Part shown: in pieces, positions 1 through 8,880 of the stretch
Layout of the letters: every line of letters begins with the position of its first letter
How positions within the stretch are numbered: the stretch's first letter is position 1
Source: Paenibacillus lautus NBRC 15380
GTDB lineage: Bacteria > Bacillota > Bacilli > Paenibacillales > Paenibacillaceae
NCBI RefSeq assembly: GCF_004000945.1
Contig: NZ_BIMF01000001.1
Coordinates: forward strand, 558,001-622,000
Reading direction: 5' to 3'
DNA: 64,000 nucleotides
Notes under the pieces: model-generated
Seen by the model: the letters and a program-made list of their open reading frames with translations, nothing else
Database searches by the model: none
Told to the model about the DNA's origin: nothing
Program-made: the position numbers and the translations under genes

Positions 1-1799
1 CGGATGCCGGAAGGCGCATCGGTAACTAAAGCTCCAGTCCCATGCCCGCCTTGTGCGGAAGGATAAGGGGATTCCTGCATCACTTCCCAAAGCCCCCACT
101 CCGGCAGCTCTGGATGTACAGTCTGCTGCTTCAGAATATGGCGGGTGCCCCCTTGTTTGAAGCCGTGGTCCGACTTTGTTCCATTCAGGCCGCCCCAACG
201 GACGAGAACGGAATCCTGTCCCGGACGGTACCAAATCCCGGCTCCCTCCTCCACTGGTTCGAACCCGTCTGCCCCGATGTACAGCGTCGGATCGCCGTTC
301 AGATTCCACCAGGTCCGGTCCATCACCGATGTCGATAATACGATAATGTGCAGGGATTGAGTCCCGCTGCTGAGATCAATGTTCTGAGGATGGTCAAAGT
401 GGCACAGGTCCATTTCGGCCAGTCTCTTCTGCTCCATGTTGTTTACCTGTGCTGATGCGGGAGCGTTTACCGACAGATCCCCCGGTGCTTCGACCCGAAG
501 CCAGCTTCGTTGTCCGCTGTCACTGAATACAATCAGTGTAGGTGTGCCATCAATTGTGTGAAATCCGCCGAAGAACGAGTTATAGGACAACTTCCACCCG
601 GACAGAATCGGCAGGTTTACCGTTACCGGCACGATTTGTCCAGGGTTTACCGTTGCCATGTAGGTGCTGCCGGCTTCGTCGGTAAAATAAACATCCCCTC
701 TCTCATTCCCGTGCTGTTCCACGAAATACATGGAGGTGCCGCCGTGCCGGCGGATCCGGACGGTGGCCTTCCCGTTCACGCGCACGTCCGCCTCGCATTC
801 TTCGGATTCGAGCAGGAAATCAGCTGTCGTCTGGATGAATCCTCCGATCCGCTTGACCACGCCGTACTTCGGCGTAAAGCCAAGATATTCGCTGAGCGGA
901 GCATCGTAATCGTAGGAGGTCACCATGAATACATCGTCACCACCTACCGTACGTCCGCCCTCGTCTCCAAAGTTTGTCCCCCCGCAGAACATATAGTGCG
1001 TAATACCGGTAAAACCGGCTCGAATGGCTTCCATCATCCGTGCCTCCAACATCGCAGGCGTCTTGTGATCCGTTCTTGCCCCGCCCCACTTCTCGAACCA
1101 CCCGGTCCAAAACTCCGTGACGATCTTGGGCGTGTCCGGCTGTTTCTTCCGGAGCTTCCAGTAATGGACGTCCGCACCCGACCAGAAATTCGCCCCTTCA
1201 ATGGCACCTTCAACGCCGCCCTCACAGCTGATCAGCGGTACCTCAATGCCGCGCCGGATCAGTCCGTCTCTCAAGTATTCCATGTACTCCCGGCCGTCTT
1301 CATCACTCTTCAGATGAGCGTATTCGTTCTCCACTTGAACCAGGATGACGGATCCTCCCTGGGTGGACTGACGGCTTGATATCATTGGGATAACCTGATC
1401 GAAATAGGCATCTGCATAATGCAGAAACCGAGGATCTGCAGACCGGTACTCCATTTCTCCCTGATCTGCGATCCAATCCGGCAGCCCGCCAAAATCCCAC
1501 TCTGCACAGATGAACGGGCCAGGGCGTGCAATGACATGAAGCCCCAGCTCCGCGCACAGATCCAGATATGCCCCGCAGTTGCGGTTCGCCGTAAAGTCCC
1601 ATGCTCCGGGAGTCGGCTCGTGCACATTCCAGGCAAAGTACGTATCGATGCAGTTCACGCCCGCCAGCTTCGCCTTCCACAGCACTTCCCGCCATTCCTC
1701 CTGTGGAAATCGGAAATAATGAATGGATGCGGTATGTAAAAACTCCCTCTTCCCGTTCAAAATAAAACTTTTATGGTCGTATTCCAGCTTGTAAGACAT
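1..1799 (-). CDS. GH35 beta-galactosidase, C-terminus cut by window edge
   Basis: The frame is open from an ATG at 1799 to the left edge (599 codons and two bases, no stop), so the C-terminus lies outside the window. The protein begins MSYKLEYDHKSFILNGK and has the GH35 pattern: SIHYFRFP near 25, RPGPFICAEW near 92, the acid/base motif VENEY (Glu159) and the nucleophile motif TEFWTGWF (Glu229). GH35 enzymes remove terminal beta-galactose. There is no signal peptide, so it probably acts in the cytoplasm on imported oligosaccharides. It is the last visible gene of the glycan locus, 193 bases after the GH30 gene, with its own operator-like palindrome upstream. The start is fixed by frame only; the ribosome binding site is weak. 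Confidence 0.9.
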   Translation of the reverse strand, partial: MSYKLEYDHKSFILNGKREFLHTASIHYFRFPQEEWREVLWKAKLAGVNCIDTYFAWNVHEPTPGAWDFTANRNCGAYLDLCAELGLHVIARPGPFICAEWDFGGLPDWIADQGEMEYRSADPRFLHYADAYFDQVIPMISSRQSTQGGSVILVQVENEYAHLKSDEDGREYMEYLRDGLIRRGIEVPLISCEGGVEGAIEGANFWSGADVHYWKLRKKQPDTPKIVTEFWTGWFEKWGGARTDHKTPAMLEARMMEAIRAGFTGITHYMFCGGTNFGDEGGRTVGGDDVFMVTSYDYDAPLSEYLGFTPKYGVVKRIGGFIQTTADFLLESEECEADVRVNGKATVRIRRHGGTSMYFVEQHGNERGDVYFTDEAGSTYMATVNPGQIVPVTVNLPILSGWKLSYNSFFGGFHTIDGTPTLIVFSDSGQRSWLRVEAPGDLSVNAPASAQVNNMEQKRLAEMDLCHFDHPQNIDLSSGTQSLHIIVLSTSVMDRTWWNLNGDPTLYIGADGFEPVEEGAGIWYRPGQDSVLVRWGGLNGTKSDHGFKQGGTRHILKQQTVHPELPEWGLWEVMQESPYPSAQGGHGTGALVTDAPSGI

Positions 1800-1885
1800 G
1801 GCATGTTCCAACTTTCTGTTATATTTATCTGCGGACTCGTAACATCGAAATCGTTATTTTAGACATTTAAATCGAAACCCATTAC

Positions 1886-1905
1886 ATGAAATCCGTTTCA
1901 TTATC
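1886..1905 (-). promoter_or_regulatory. LacI/CcpA-type operator and -10-like element before the GH35 gene
   Basis: A perfect inverted repeat ATGAAA-TCCG-TTTCAT (1886-1901) sits about 85 bases upstream of the GH35 start. On the minus strand it overlaps GATAAT, a plausible -10 box, but I see no good -35 box. The same palindrome type occurs at 16833-16848 over the main promoter of the locus. The local LacI regulator (16994-18019) is the likely ligand; CcpA is an alternative because the core has one mismatch to a cre site. Confidence 0.5.
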
Positions 1906-1992
1906 AGGTCAAAGACGTCCCAACCCTGATCGGTGGGATTTCTACTTATCGTAAAGCTATTCCCTTATTGGCGGGCTTTCCACTTCACTGCC

Positions 1993-3660
1993 TTAACCCC
2001 CGCCCCCTGCTCCTCCACCCGTCATAGTAACCACCGATTTCGCAGGAATAACAGCTTCCAAGGTATGATCGTCCCGCACCAGGACGTCCCTTCTCTTAGC
2101 AAGATCATGATCAGCCGATGTCACGTAGTACTCCATCGCCGAGATCGAACGGGCCTCGTCCCAGCCTTCCAGCGAAACCTGAATATGCTTCTCTTCTTCG
2201 CTGTCATTCACAAAAACCATCGTCACCGTCTGCTCCTGATCGTGGATGTAAGCCGAGCCCAGCAGACCGCTCCGCGCCTGTTCGTCCAGACCCGTTAAGG
2301 ATATGCGCTTTGCGCCGGGACGGACAAATCTGCTGTAGTTGCCGAGCGTCCACAGTATTTTGGATGTCAGAATATTCTGTTCATCTCCAGCTTCATTAAA
2401 ATCGGTATAGATCAGGCCGTCTTTATAATCCACCTTGGATACCGCCGTCCACCACTGCCATGCGGCCGCATTCGCCATCGTCAAATCATAATGAATCGTA
2501 CGCGCCACATGCAGGGCGGGATCCATGCCGAGATCACGGCCGGGACCGTAATCGCCCAGGATACAATATTCCGTCACCCAATATTTCGCTTCGGGGTCAT
2601 ACTTTTTCATATTTTCCTGCAGAAGTTCTCTAAGCCGGCCCAACCGGTCGTCTCCTGATTTACTGTAATCGGACCAATAAGAGTGCGAGGCAATCTTATT
2701 GCCGACCGCTTCTTTGAGTTCGGGGTCCCCAAGCAAATGCTTAATATACTCCCGATACTCACCATTGCCGGAGCCGTTGAAACCACCTGTATATTGCCCG
2801 CTACCTGCAAACATCTGATAATATTCGTCATCCAGCAGCGCCGAAATTTCCACGCCGTCCGGTGCGCTAATCTGGGCATCCAGGCCGCTTTTTTGTAACT
2901 GCCGATGCAAGGCGAGAATGACGCGCTTCAGATCATCGTTGTTATAACGATTCCCTTCCTGCCTCGCCCCGTTCCAATCCCAGGTTGGCTCATTGATGGG
3001 ACTGATATACTGAAAGGCAAGGCCTTCCTGTTGAAAATGCTCCAATACATCGATTAAGAATGCCGCGAATAAGTCCTCATAGCCTTCTTTCAGATTGGTG
3101 GACCCTGAGGACGAGTCCGGGCTGGCGTGTCCGTTCTTCGTCATCCAGACCGGCGGACTGTTCACGAAAGCGATCAGCGTATCCACGCCCCGTGCTTTAG
3201 CCGCTTGCAGAAACCACTGTTGTCCGGACTGCCTGCTCCAATCGTAGCTGCCCTCCTCCGACATCTTGAAAGCTTCCGCCCGGCGCCAGGGATCAGGAAT
3301 CCGTTCCTGATCCGTTTCCGCGCTGCCTGCGCCGATATTGAAGCGCCATGCCGTCAAGCCAATCCCCCTTTCCCTTGAAAACAGCAGGTCTGCTACCCGA
3401 TTTTTGTTATCCTCGGTCCAATGCTTGCCGAGCGGATCTATCGACCAGGCATCGGATGCGCCAAAGTTATCGATCGTTTGGTAACGGACAGAAGCATCAA
3501 CCGTTATCATGGCGTCCCGTGGAACCGGCTGCTGAACCGCTGGCACCTCCGTCTCCTTGGGACTGCCGGATTTATCCTGGCGTTCTTTGGCAAGACCGAA
3601 ACATACACCAAGGACTGTAGTGAAAGCCGCAAGTGTGATTATAATCAATTTTCTTTTCAT
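1993..3660 (-). CDS. GH30 glycosidase, probably endo-beta-1,6-galactanase-like, secreted
   Basis: 555 residues from the ATG at 3660, chosen because AAGGAGAGG lies just before it; a longer frame would run into the upstream permease gene. Residues 1-25 are a signal sequence (MKRKLIIITLAAFTTVLG). The mature part starts with the motif QTIDNFGASDAW and shows the clan GH-A pair: acid/base in SPINEPTWDW (Glu224) and nucleophile in YWVTEYCILG (Glu364). The NFGASDAW form resembles the GH30 branch that contains endo-beta-1,6-galactanases; the exact substrate is inference. The C-terminus ends in a glycine-rich tail (GGGAGGGG). It follows the permease gene by 10 bases and precedes GH35, so the two enzymes probably act in sequence, outside and inside the cell. 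Confidence 0.85.
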   Translation of the reverse strand: MKRKLIIITLAAFTTVLGVCFGLAKERQDKSGSPKETEVPAVQQPVPRDAMITVDASVRYQTIDNFGASDAWSIDPLGKHWTEDNKNRVADLLFSRERGIGLTAWRFNIGAGSAETDQERIPDPWRRAEAFKMSEEGSYDWSRQSGQQWFLQAAKARGVDTLIAFVNSPPVWMTKNGHASPDSSSGSTNLKEGYEDLFAAFLIDVLEHFQQEGLAFQYISPINEPTWDWNGARQEGNRYNNDDLKRVILALHRQLQKSGLDAQISAPDGVEISALLDDEYYQMFAGSGQYTGGFNGSGNGEYREYIKHLLGDPELKEAVGNKIASHSYWSDYSKSGDDRLGRLRELLQENMKKYDPEAKYWVTEYCILGDYGPGRDLGMDPALHVARTIHYDLTMANAAAWQWWTAVSKVDYKDGLIYTDFNEAGDEQNILTSKILWTLGNYSRFVRPGAKRISLTGLDEQARSGLLGSAYIHDQEQTVTMVFVNDSEEEKHIQVSLEGWDEARSISAMEYYVTSADHDLAKRRDVLVRDDHTLEAVIPAKSVVTMTGGGAGGGG

Positions 3661-3670
3661 CCACCTCTCC

Positions 3671-4684
3671 TTATCCGACCAGACCTGAGCGTTCAACGCT
3701 TTCTACAAAATGTCTTTGGACAAACACATATAAAATAATGAGCGGCAGGATCGCCATCAAGACACTGGTGTTCATCATCATGGACATAAAGAACGGATCC
3801 TGCACGTACGACGTCATTTCACCCTGTCCTCCGCCGCTAAGATAAGTGGCGATGGCATATCCGGAAGACGACATCATGGACGACATCACCTTTGGCTCGT
3901 TCAAATACATGTTCGTAAAGAAAGAATCGTTCCATTGCCATACGAACGAGAACAGCATGACTGTCACCATAGACGGGATTGCATTCGGCAGAATAACTCT
4001 GCGGAAGGTGGTGAAGTAACCGGCTCCGTCTACGTAGGCGGCTTCTTCAATCTCCCGCGGAATCCCTCTGAAAAATTGCCGGAAAATATAGACGTACAAT
4101 CCGGTTTTCACCCCCATGCCGAGGACAGATGAGATGATAAACGGCCAGTACGTATTTATCAGATTGGCAGGTCTGCCCGTGATCAGCTCAATCAATCCGA
4201 GGAAATCGAAATTTTTGAAATTCAGGTAAAGCGGGATCATAATCGTATGAGCAGGCACCAGAATCGTAAACACAACTCCTGCGAACAATAGCCCGCTTCC
4301 CCTGAACTTGATTCTTGCAAAGCCGTATCCAGCCAGCACGCAAGTGATCGTCTGCAGCAGCATTACCCCGGAGGATAGAAGCATTGTGTTTAACAGAACT
4401 TTCGGGTAGCTCATCGCCTGGAATACAAGCTTGAAGTTATCAAGCGTAATCTCTTTCGGCACCCAAATGACCGTGGAGTCGTATAAATCGTCCATGCTTT
4501 TGAACGCAATGGACAGTTTTAGTAGGATCGGATAAATGATGACAAACGATATGCCGAAAATGAGCACAAACCGAACAAGGTTCCATGACCATTTTTTTGC
4601 AAATCCGACCCAATAAGCAGCGGTCGCCATGCGATGCGCCCGAGCTTCCTCCACCGGCTGCTGCACTGCGGTTTCCACCTTCAT
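3671..4684 (-). CDS. ABC sugar transporter permease, MalG/LplC type
   Basis: 337 residues with a cytoplasmic N-terminal tail, then about six membrane segments. The cytoplasmic EAA loop that contacts the ATPase is clear at about 214-231 (EEAAYVDGAGYFTTFRRVIL). The C-terminus has the usual VQRHFVESVERSGLVG ending of carbohydrate permeases. RBS AAGGAGGAG precedes the ATG. It forms the second permease pair of the locus with the next gene upstream (19 bases away). No ATPase is encoded in this locus, so an MsmX-like shared ATPase must energise it. Confidence 0.93.
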   Translation of the reverse strand: MKVETAVQQPVEEARAHRMATAAYWVGFAKKWSWNLVRFVLIFGISFVIIYPILLKLSIAFKSMDDLYDSTVIWVPKEITLDNFKLVFQAMSYPKVLLNTMLLSSGVMLLQTITCVLAGYGFARIKFRGSGLLFAGVVFTILVPAHTIMIPLYLNFKNFDFLGLIELITGRPANLINTYWPFIISSVLGMGVKTGLYVYIFRQFFRGIPREIEEAAYVDGAGYFTTFRRVILPNAIPSMVTVMLFSFVWQWNDSFFTNMYLNEPKVMSSMMSSSGYAIATYLSGGGQGEMTSYVQDPFFMSMMMNTSVLMAILPLIILYVFVQRHFVESVERSGLVG

Positions 4685-4703
4685 GTTACTCCTCCTTCTT
4701 AGA

Positions 4704-5606
4704 CTACGAATCCTGATAAAAGACTTTACGTGACACCAACGCTGTTGTAATCAACAGCACAAGCGCAATGACAGCAAAATATATCCAGCCCATCGCTGCG
4801 CTCAGGCCAAATTCAAACTTCTGGAAGGCTGTATTTACCACCAGACGGCTGGTTTCATCACGGATAAAGCTGTCAATGATCGTATACACCAGATTCGTCA
4901 GAATCAGCGGGCTGATCATGGGAAACGTGATTTTCCAAAAAGATTCATATCCGGTCGACCCTTCGATCTTCGCCGCCTCATACAAAGACGGAGAAATGGA
5001 CTGAAGCCCTGCCAAGAAAATGAGGATCTGAACGCCGGATTGACTGACAATCTCATAGATTCGGCTGACCGCCCCGGTCAAGTACTCCACATATGTGATA
5101 CTCATGCCGGACTCGACAAGCAGGACGGTTAGTTCCAGATTTTTCATAATCGACAATCCGCCGCCGGTCGTATCGTTCGCGCTGCGAACCACAGACTGCA
5201 TCAAATCTCCATTCTCGATGCTGGCAATAATCCCTGAGGCCAGAATGACGGGAAGGAAGAAGATGGCCCGGGCCAGTACCCGCCCTCTAAATTTCTGATT
5301 GAGGAGAACCGCAAAAAACAAACTAAAAATAATGACCAGCGGTGTGTTGACCGCAATATTCACTACGGATTCCGTCAGTAACCGCACATAGGATTCGTGT
5401 GAAAACAAGGCCTCTCGAAAATTGGTCCACCCGACAAAATCCAGGCTGAAGCCGTCATTCGTAACTTTCAGGTTGCTGAAACTGTACCTGAGCGAGGACA
5501 GCAGCGGAATGAAAAACAGGAACAAAAAGCCGATAAACCAAGGAAGAATGAAGTACAGCCCGTAGTATTTATTTTTCTGTTCCAGGGACAGCCTCTTGAA
5601 CCTCAT
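4704..5606 (-). CDS. ABC sugar transporter permease, MalF/LplB type
   Basis: 300 residues, six predicted membrane segments starting YFILPWFIGFLFLFFIPLL near 17. The EAA loop is YEAAKIEGSTGYESFWKITF, near 205-225. A large periplasm-side loop around 120-165 is typical of MalF-type subunits. The ATG overlaps the stop of the DUF5696-like gene (ATGA), indicating translational coupling and a common function. Pairs with the MalG-type gene downstream; closest in type to the pair at 52201-54052 in the second locus. Confidence 0.93.
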   Translation of the reverse strand: MRFKRLSLEQKNKYYGLYFILPWFIGFLFLFFIPLLSSLRYSFSNLKVTNDGFSLDFVGWTNFREALFSHESYVRLLTESVVNIAVNTPLVIIFSLFFAVLLNQKFRGRVLARAIFFLPVILASGIIASIENGDLMQSVVRSANDTTGGGLSIMKNLELTVLLVESGMSITYVEYLTGAVSRIYEIVSQSGVQILIFLAGLQSISPSLYEAAKIEGSTGYESFWKITFPMISPLILTNLVYTIIDSFIRDETSRLVVNTAFQKFEFGLSAAMGWIYFAVIALVLLITTALVSRKVFYQDS

Positions 5607-8239
5607 CGCTGCGATTCACCTCCAACCCAGTAGTTCTTCGCTTCTACCGTAATGCCGTCCACGATCACGGCTCTATCGTTATAATTAACGACAATCGTTT
5701 TGCCTTGTTCGAAGGTGGTCTGGTATATGCCATCGGCGAGCTTTCGATGATCTTTCATGGTTTGAGCCTGAACATCACCAAGGACACCATTTAATTCTTG
5801 ATATTTTTGGGCGGCTTCATCGATCCAGTTCCGGTAATCGGCGGAGTACAATTCATCGAATTCCGTCATCTTAATGGCCGATGAATCGGCGTAAAACCAC
5901 GTATAATGCAGCGCAGCGCCGGTTTCGAGCGCCTTCAGGAAGTTGAGCGTGTTATCCTGATCCTCGGCCATGTTCCAGGCACTTCCGGTGTAATGAATGT
6001 AGCCGTGATACACCAACTGAAAGAACGGAACGGACTCATCGGTAATATTGAATCCGCTGCTTGTGATGGGCGCATTCACAATATGCTGCGTATAGGGGGC
6101 GGTATAGGCGTTGCCACCCTCTACCAGGATTTCCGACACGGTGCCGCTCACCTGCTCCAGCTGCTTCACGACGATCCCCTTCGCCTCTTCACGATCAATA
6201 ACCTCGGAACGGTTGAAGTCGGAGTTCAGCTGGCTGCCCATATCCCGCAGCGATACTCCGTTCAATCCAAGCTTTCGATAATCCGCTAAAAAGCCGTCCA
6301 TGATCCCTGGTAAAGATTTCGGGCTGACCACATAGCCGGGTTCCTGTTCATCATCCTGTCTGAAGTCGGCGATCCGGTATGGATAAACAGGCGCCAGCTT
6401 ACCTGTAATCAGTCTGGAAGCCTGTTTTGACTTTTTAAAACCGTCCGCGTCCGGGCCGGTCTCCAGAAATGCGGCGTCAGGGAACAGCGAAATATGATTC
6501 GTATTTGCATAAGCTTTCAACTCCTCCAATCCTTTCTTTCCGCCCAGCTTCTTGTCGACGGCAATGGATTTCGGAAGATGATGGTTGATGCCCTCATTGA
6601 ACCAGCCTTTGTACCGCAGCTTGATGTTGCCAATCCCCATATCTAGCATTTGAGTCAGTATGGACTCCGCTTGATCGAAGGTCGTCAGCGGTTCATAGGA
6701 ATTGTAGGGAATCCCGAGGAAAAACTTCCTCTTCGGAATGCCGCCTACAAGCTCCACGTAAAACGGAACGCCCTCTTCTTCACCCAACTTGGTCAGTTTA
6801 GTCTGTTGGATCAGGTAATTCCGGTAATTCTCAGCCATACCCGAGTAGCTGGCTTCTTCTGCACCAAGGAACCCGTAACTGACGACAATATCGCCCCGGA
6901 AAGGCTCGGCTTGGAACCTTTTCACCGTATTGGAACGCCACCCGTTGGTCAGAGTAACCTCCTCCTGATTATGAAGGGTGAAGCTTGGATTAACGGTATT
7001 ATAGACGTTTAGTCTGCCGCTGACGTCCGCTTCCACAGCGGCGACCGCATCCCCTTTTTGTATAACGGCAAGGAATCCTTTATCCTCATATTTCATGCCG
7101 AAAACAGGCAGTCTCGCGGCCACCTCCTTTTGGATCTTCATAGGCTGACTGATAGCCGAATCGGAGCCGTACAGCGTCGTCCGGAACGGGTTGACATAGG
7201 TCTTTCCATTATTGAAACGAATAAGGGAACCTGATCCATCCGGCACAAGCGTGTAGCCTTCATCCGTAAGTCCGCTCGCCCCGAAGAACGGAAGCAGGGA
7301 AAGCGATTGAATCTTCAACGTTTCCGGATAGACGATGTTCTCGGCCGCTATAGTCACTGTAAACCGTTCTCCATCGAGCTGATATTGAAGAGGGATCTCA
7401 ATACTCACATTGCCCGCGGTCGCTTCACCATAAGCCTCTTCATCGATCGCTCTCTGCTCCTCGTTATAACCGATGTGATCGAAGATTTGGGTTACCTTAC
7501 TCAATCCGACGCCTTTGAATGAAGAGTCTCTTCGTTCGTAACGTTTGTTTTTCTCGTCATGCTTAAAGCGCTTTTCCACTTCCCGTTTATCCTTAGGGTC
7601 CTCAATCTTATCGAGAATGACGGTTTGAAACCTTTCCTCGCTGATATACTTGGGAATCGCGTCCATGTCGCTTTTGACCTCTCCCAGCGTATAGACAATG
7701 GACAATCCGTCATCCTTCTTCTCCATGACAAATTGGCCGTTTTGAACACTGTGGGTGTAGTTGTCGTATTTCATTGAATTACCCGAGCTGTCAAAATAGG
7801 ATAATTCAAATTGCACGTTCAGCTTGGCTTTGTTATAGCCGGTTGCGATCGCATCCTCTTCACGGTCTTGCGGATTGGAATACCAGATCGCATTGTTTTT
7901 TTTGTCCTGCACAGCAATTTCCGTCGTGTCCGGGTTGACATACAGCACCAAAAATTCATTCTCGGCCACCGCTTCCATCCCTTCCGGCGCAGCCTCTTGG
8001 GTCTGATCGGCGATGCTGCTTTCTGCCCCGTTACCGACGATCCGCCGGGTGTCTGAGGAGTAAGAGGCCTCCTCCTCTGTCCGTGAGCCCATGCCAGACT
8101 CAGATACCGGTGCAGGATCGATCTCGGAGCTGGTCTTAGACACCGCTTCCGAGGCAGACTCTACACTATGGGTGCCTTGGGAAATCAGCAAGCAGCCGAT
8201 CAATGCTGCGGCTACGACAATCGAAAGTCTCCTCTTCAC
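5603..8239 (-). CDS. Secreted DUF5696-like protein, possible glycosidase fold
   Basis: 878 residues from a GTG start preceded by AAGGGGGAG. An N-terminal signal sequence (residues 1-29) is followed by a low-complexity Ser/Glu linker to about 90. The rest is beta-rich, then a region that reads like a TIM barrel (KLRYKGWFNEGINHH), then a short beta domain (VVNYNDRAVIVDG) like the end domains of glycoside hydrolases. I recognise the family as DUF5696 from memory. Compared with the paralogue at 54054-56468, acidic residues Asp674 (LNSDFN), Glu707 (EGGNAYT) and Asp734 (TDESVPF) are conserved, which would suit catalysis or glycan binding; this is inference. Flanked by Yip1-like and permease genes with a 4-base overlap downstream. 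Confidence 0.75.
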   Translation of the reverse strand: MKRRLSIVVAAALIGCLLISQGTHSVESASEAVSKTSSEIDPAPVSESGMGSRTEEEASYSSDTRRIVGNGAESSIADQTQEAAPEGMEAVAENEFLVLYVNPDTTEIAVQDKKNNAIWYSNPQDREEDAIATGYNKAKLNVQFELSYFDSSGNSMKYDNYTHSVQNGQFVMEKKDDGLSIVYTLGEVKSDMDAIPKYISEERFQTVILDKIEDPKDKREVEKRFKHDEKNKRYERRDSSFKGVGLSKVTQIFDHIGYNEEQRAIDEEAYGEATAGNVSIEIPLQYQLDGERFTVTIAAENIVYPETLKIQSLSLLPFFGASGLTDEGYTLVPDGSGSLIRFNNGKTYVNPFRTTLYGSDSAISQPMKIQKEVAARLPVFGMKYEDKGFLAVIQKGDAVAAVEADVSGRLNVYNTVNPSFTLHNQEEVTLTNGWRSNTVKRFQAEPFRGDIVVSYGFLGAEEASYSGMAENYRNYLIQQTKLTKLGEEEGVPFYVELVGGIPKRKFFLGIPYNSYEPLTTFDQAESILTQMLDMGIGNIKLRYKGWFNEGINHHLPKSIAVDKKLGGKKGLEELKAYANTNHISLFPDAAFLETGPDADGFKKSKQASRLITGKLAPVYPYRIADFRQDDEQEPGYVVSPKSLPGIMDGFLADYRKLGLNGVSLRDMGSQLNSDFNRSEVIDREEAKGIVVKQLEQVSGTVSEILVEGGNAYTAPYTQHIVNAPITSSGFNITDESVPFFQLVYHGYIHYTGSAWNMAEDQDNTLNFLKALETGAALHYTWFYADSSAIKMTEFDELYSADYRNWIDEAAQKYQELNGVLGDVQAQTMKDHRKLADGIYQTTFEQGKTIVVNYNDRAVIVDGITVEAKNYWVGGESQR

Positions 8240-8256
8240 CGCTTGGCTCCCCCTTT

Positions 8257-8880
8257 CTATGCTCGCAATGAAAGTTCCTGATAGATGGTGTACACAAAAC
8301 TAACCATTTGCTGAATCAAGCTGAAGAAGAGCAGCCCCAAAAAGATAATGACACCCATGACCACCAGGGTCAGAAGCATCGTTATAATCGTCTTTGTAAC
8401 GGTATATTGATGCACCGTCATGGTGCCGACAAACAGCAGCCATACAAACCAGATGGAAGCTACCGTGTCCAGCAAATAATAAAACGAAGCTTCACGAAGT
8501 GTGATCACATTGCTTAGGAGTATATTGGGCAGAGAGACTACGATTAAAGGAAGCATCGCATATCCCGTGGCAATCATAATCTCTTTAAACTTTCCTTCCC
8601 CATCCATCAAGGTGGTGAGCGACCAGTTGGCGATACACCAGAGCAGGAAAGGAAGAACAATGTACTTCAGCTCATCGAAGCTGTTCAATTTCAGTGGGTG
8701 ATTAAAGTTGACCACATAGCCGGCATACTGGCGTTTAACAATCATCATCACCGTCACGGCGAGCAGAATCATAAAAGCGATCCGGAGCCTGCCTTTATTC
8801 TCGTATTTCAGGTCCCAAAACCCGTCAAAGGGATGGAAAGCGACGTGAAACGAGTATTTAACTTCCTTGAGAAAGTCCAT
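8257..8880 (-). CDS. Yip1-like polytopic membrane protein
   Basis: 207 residues with about five hydrophobic segments and the N-terminal pattern HPFDGFWDLKYENKGRLRIA that is typical of bacterial Yip1-domain proteins. Function is not known. Its start overlaps the end of the NHL/TPR gene by 23 bases. In the second locus an equivalent domain (ILKHPIDGFGDLRYLNKGGY) is fused to the C-terminus of the NHL/TPR protein, so the two products probably work together at the membrane. Ends LSLRA, just before the DUF5696-like gene. Confidence 0.8.
   Translation of the reverse strand: MDFLKEVKYSFHVAFHPFDGFWDLKYENKGRLRIAFMILLAVTVMMIVKRQYAGYVVNFNHPLKLNSFDELKYIVLPFLLWCIANWSLTTLMDGEGKFKEIMIATGYAMLPLIVVSLPNILLSNVITLREASFYYLLDTVASIWFVWLLFVGTMTVHQYTVTKTIITMLLTLVVMGVIIFLGLLFFSLIQQMVSFVYTIYQELSLRA

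Noticed and set aside
510..1379. 289-codon plus-strand ORF
   Set aside because: Antisense shadow of the GH35 gene; no ribosome binding site and no recognisable protein pattern.
1303..1695. Two minus-strand ORFs of 84-130 codons (1303-1695, 1382-1636) that could suggest a frameshifted GH35 gene
   Set aside because: The GH35 frame itself is continuous from 1799 to the window edge with both catalytic motifs; these ORFs are alternative frames inside it.
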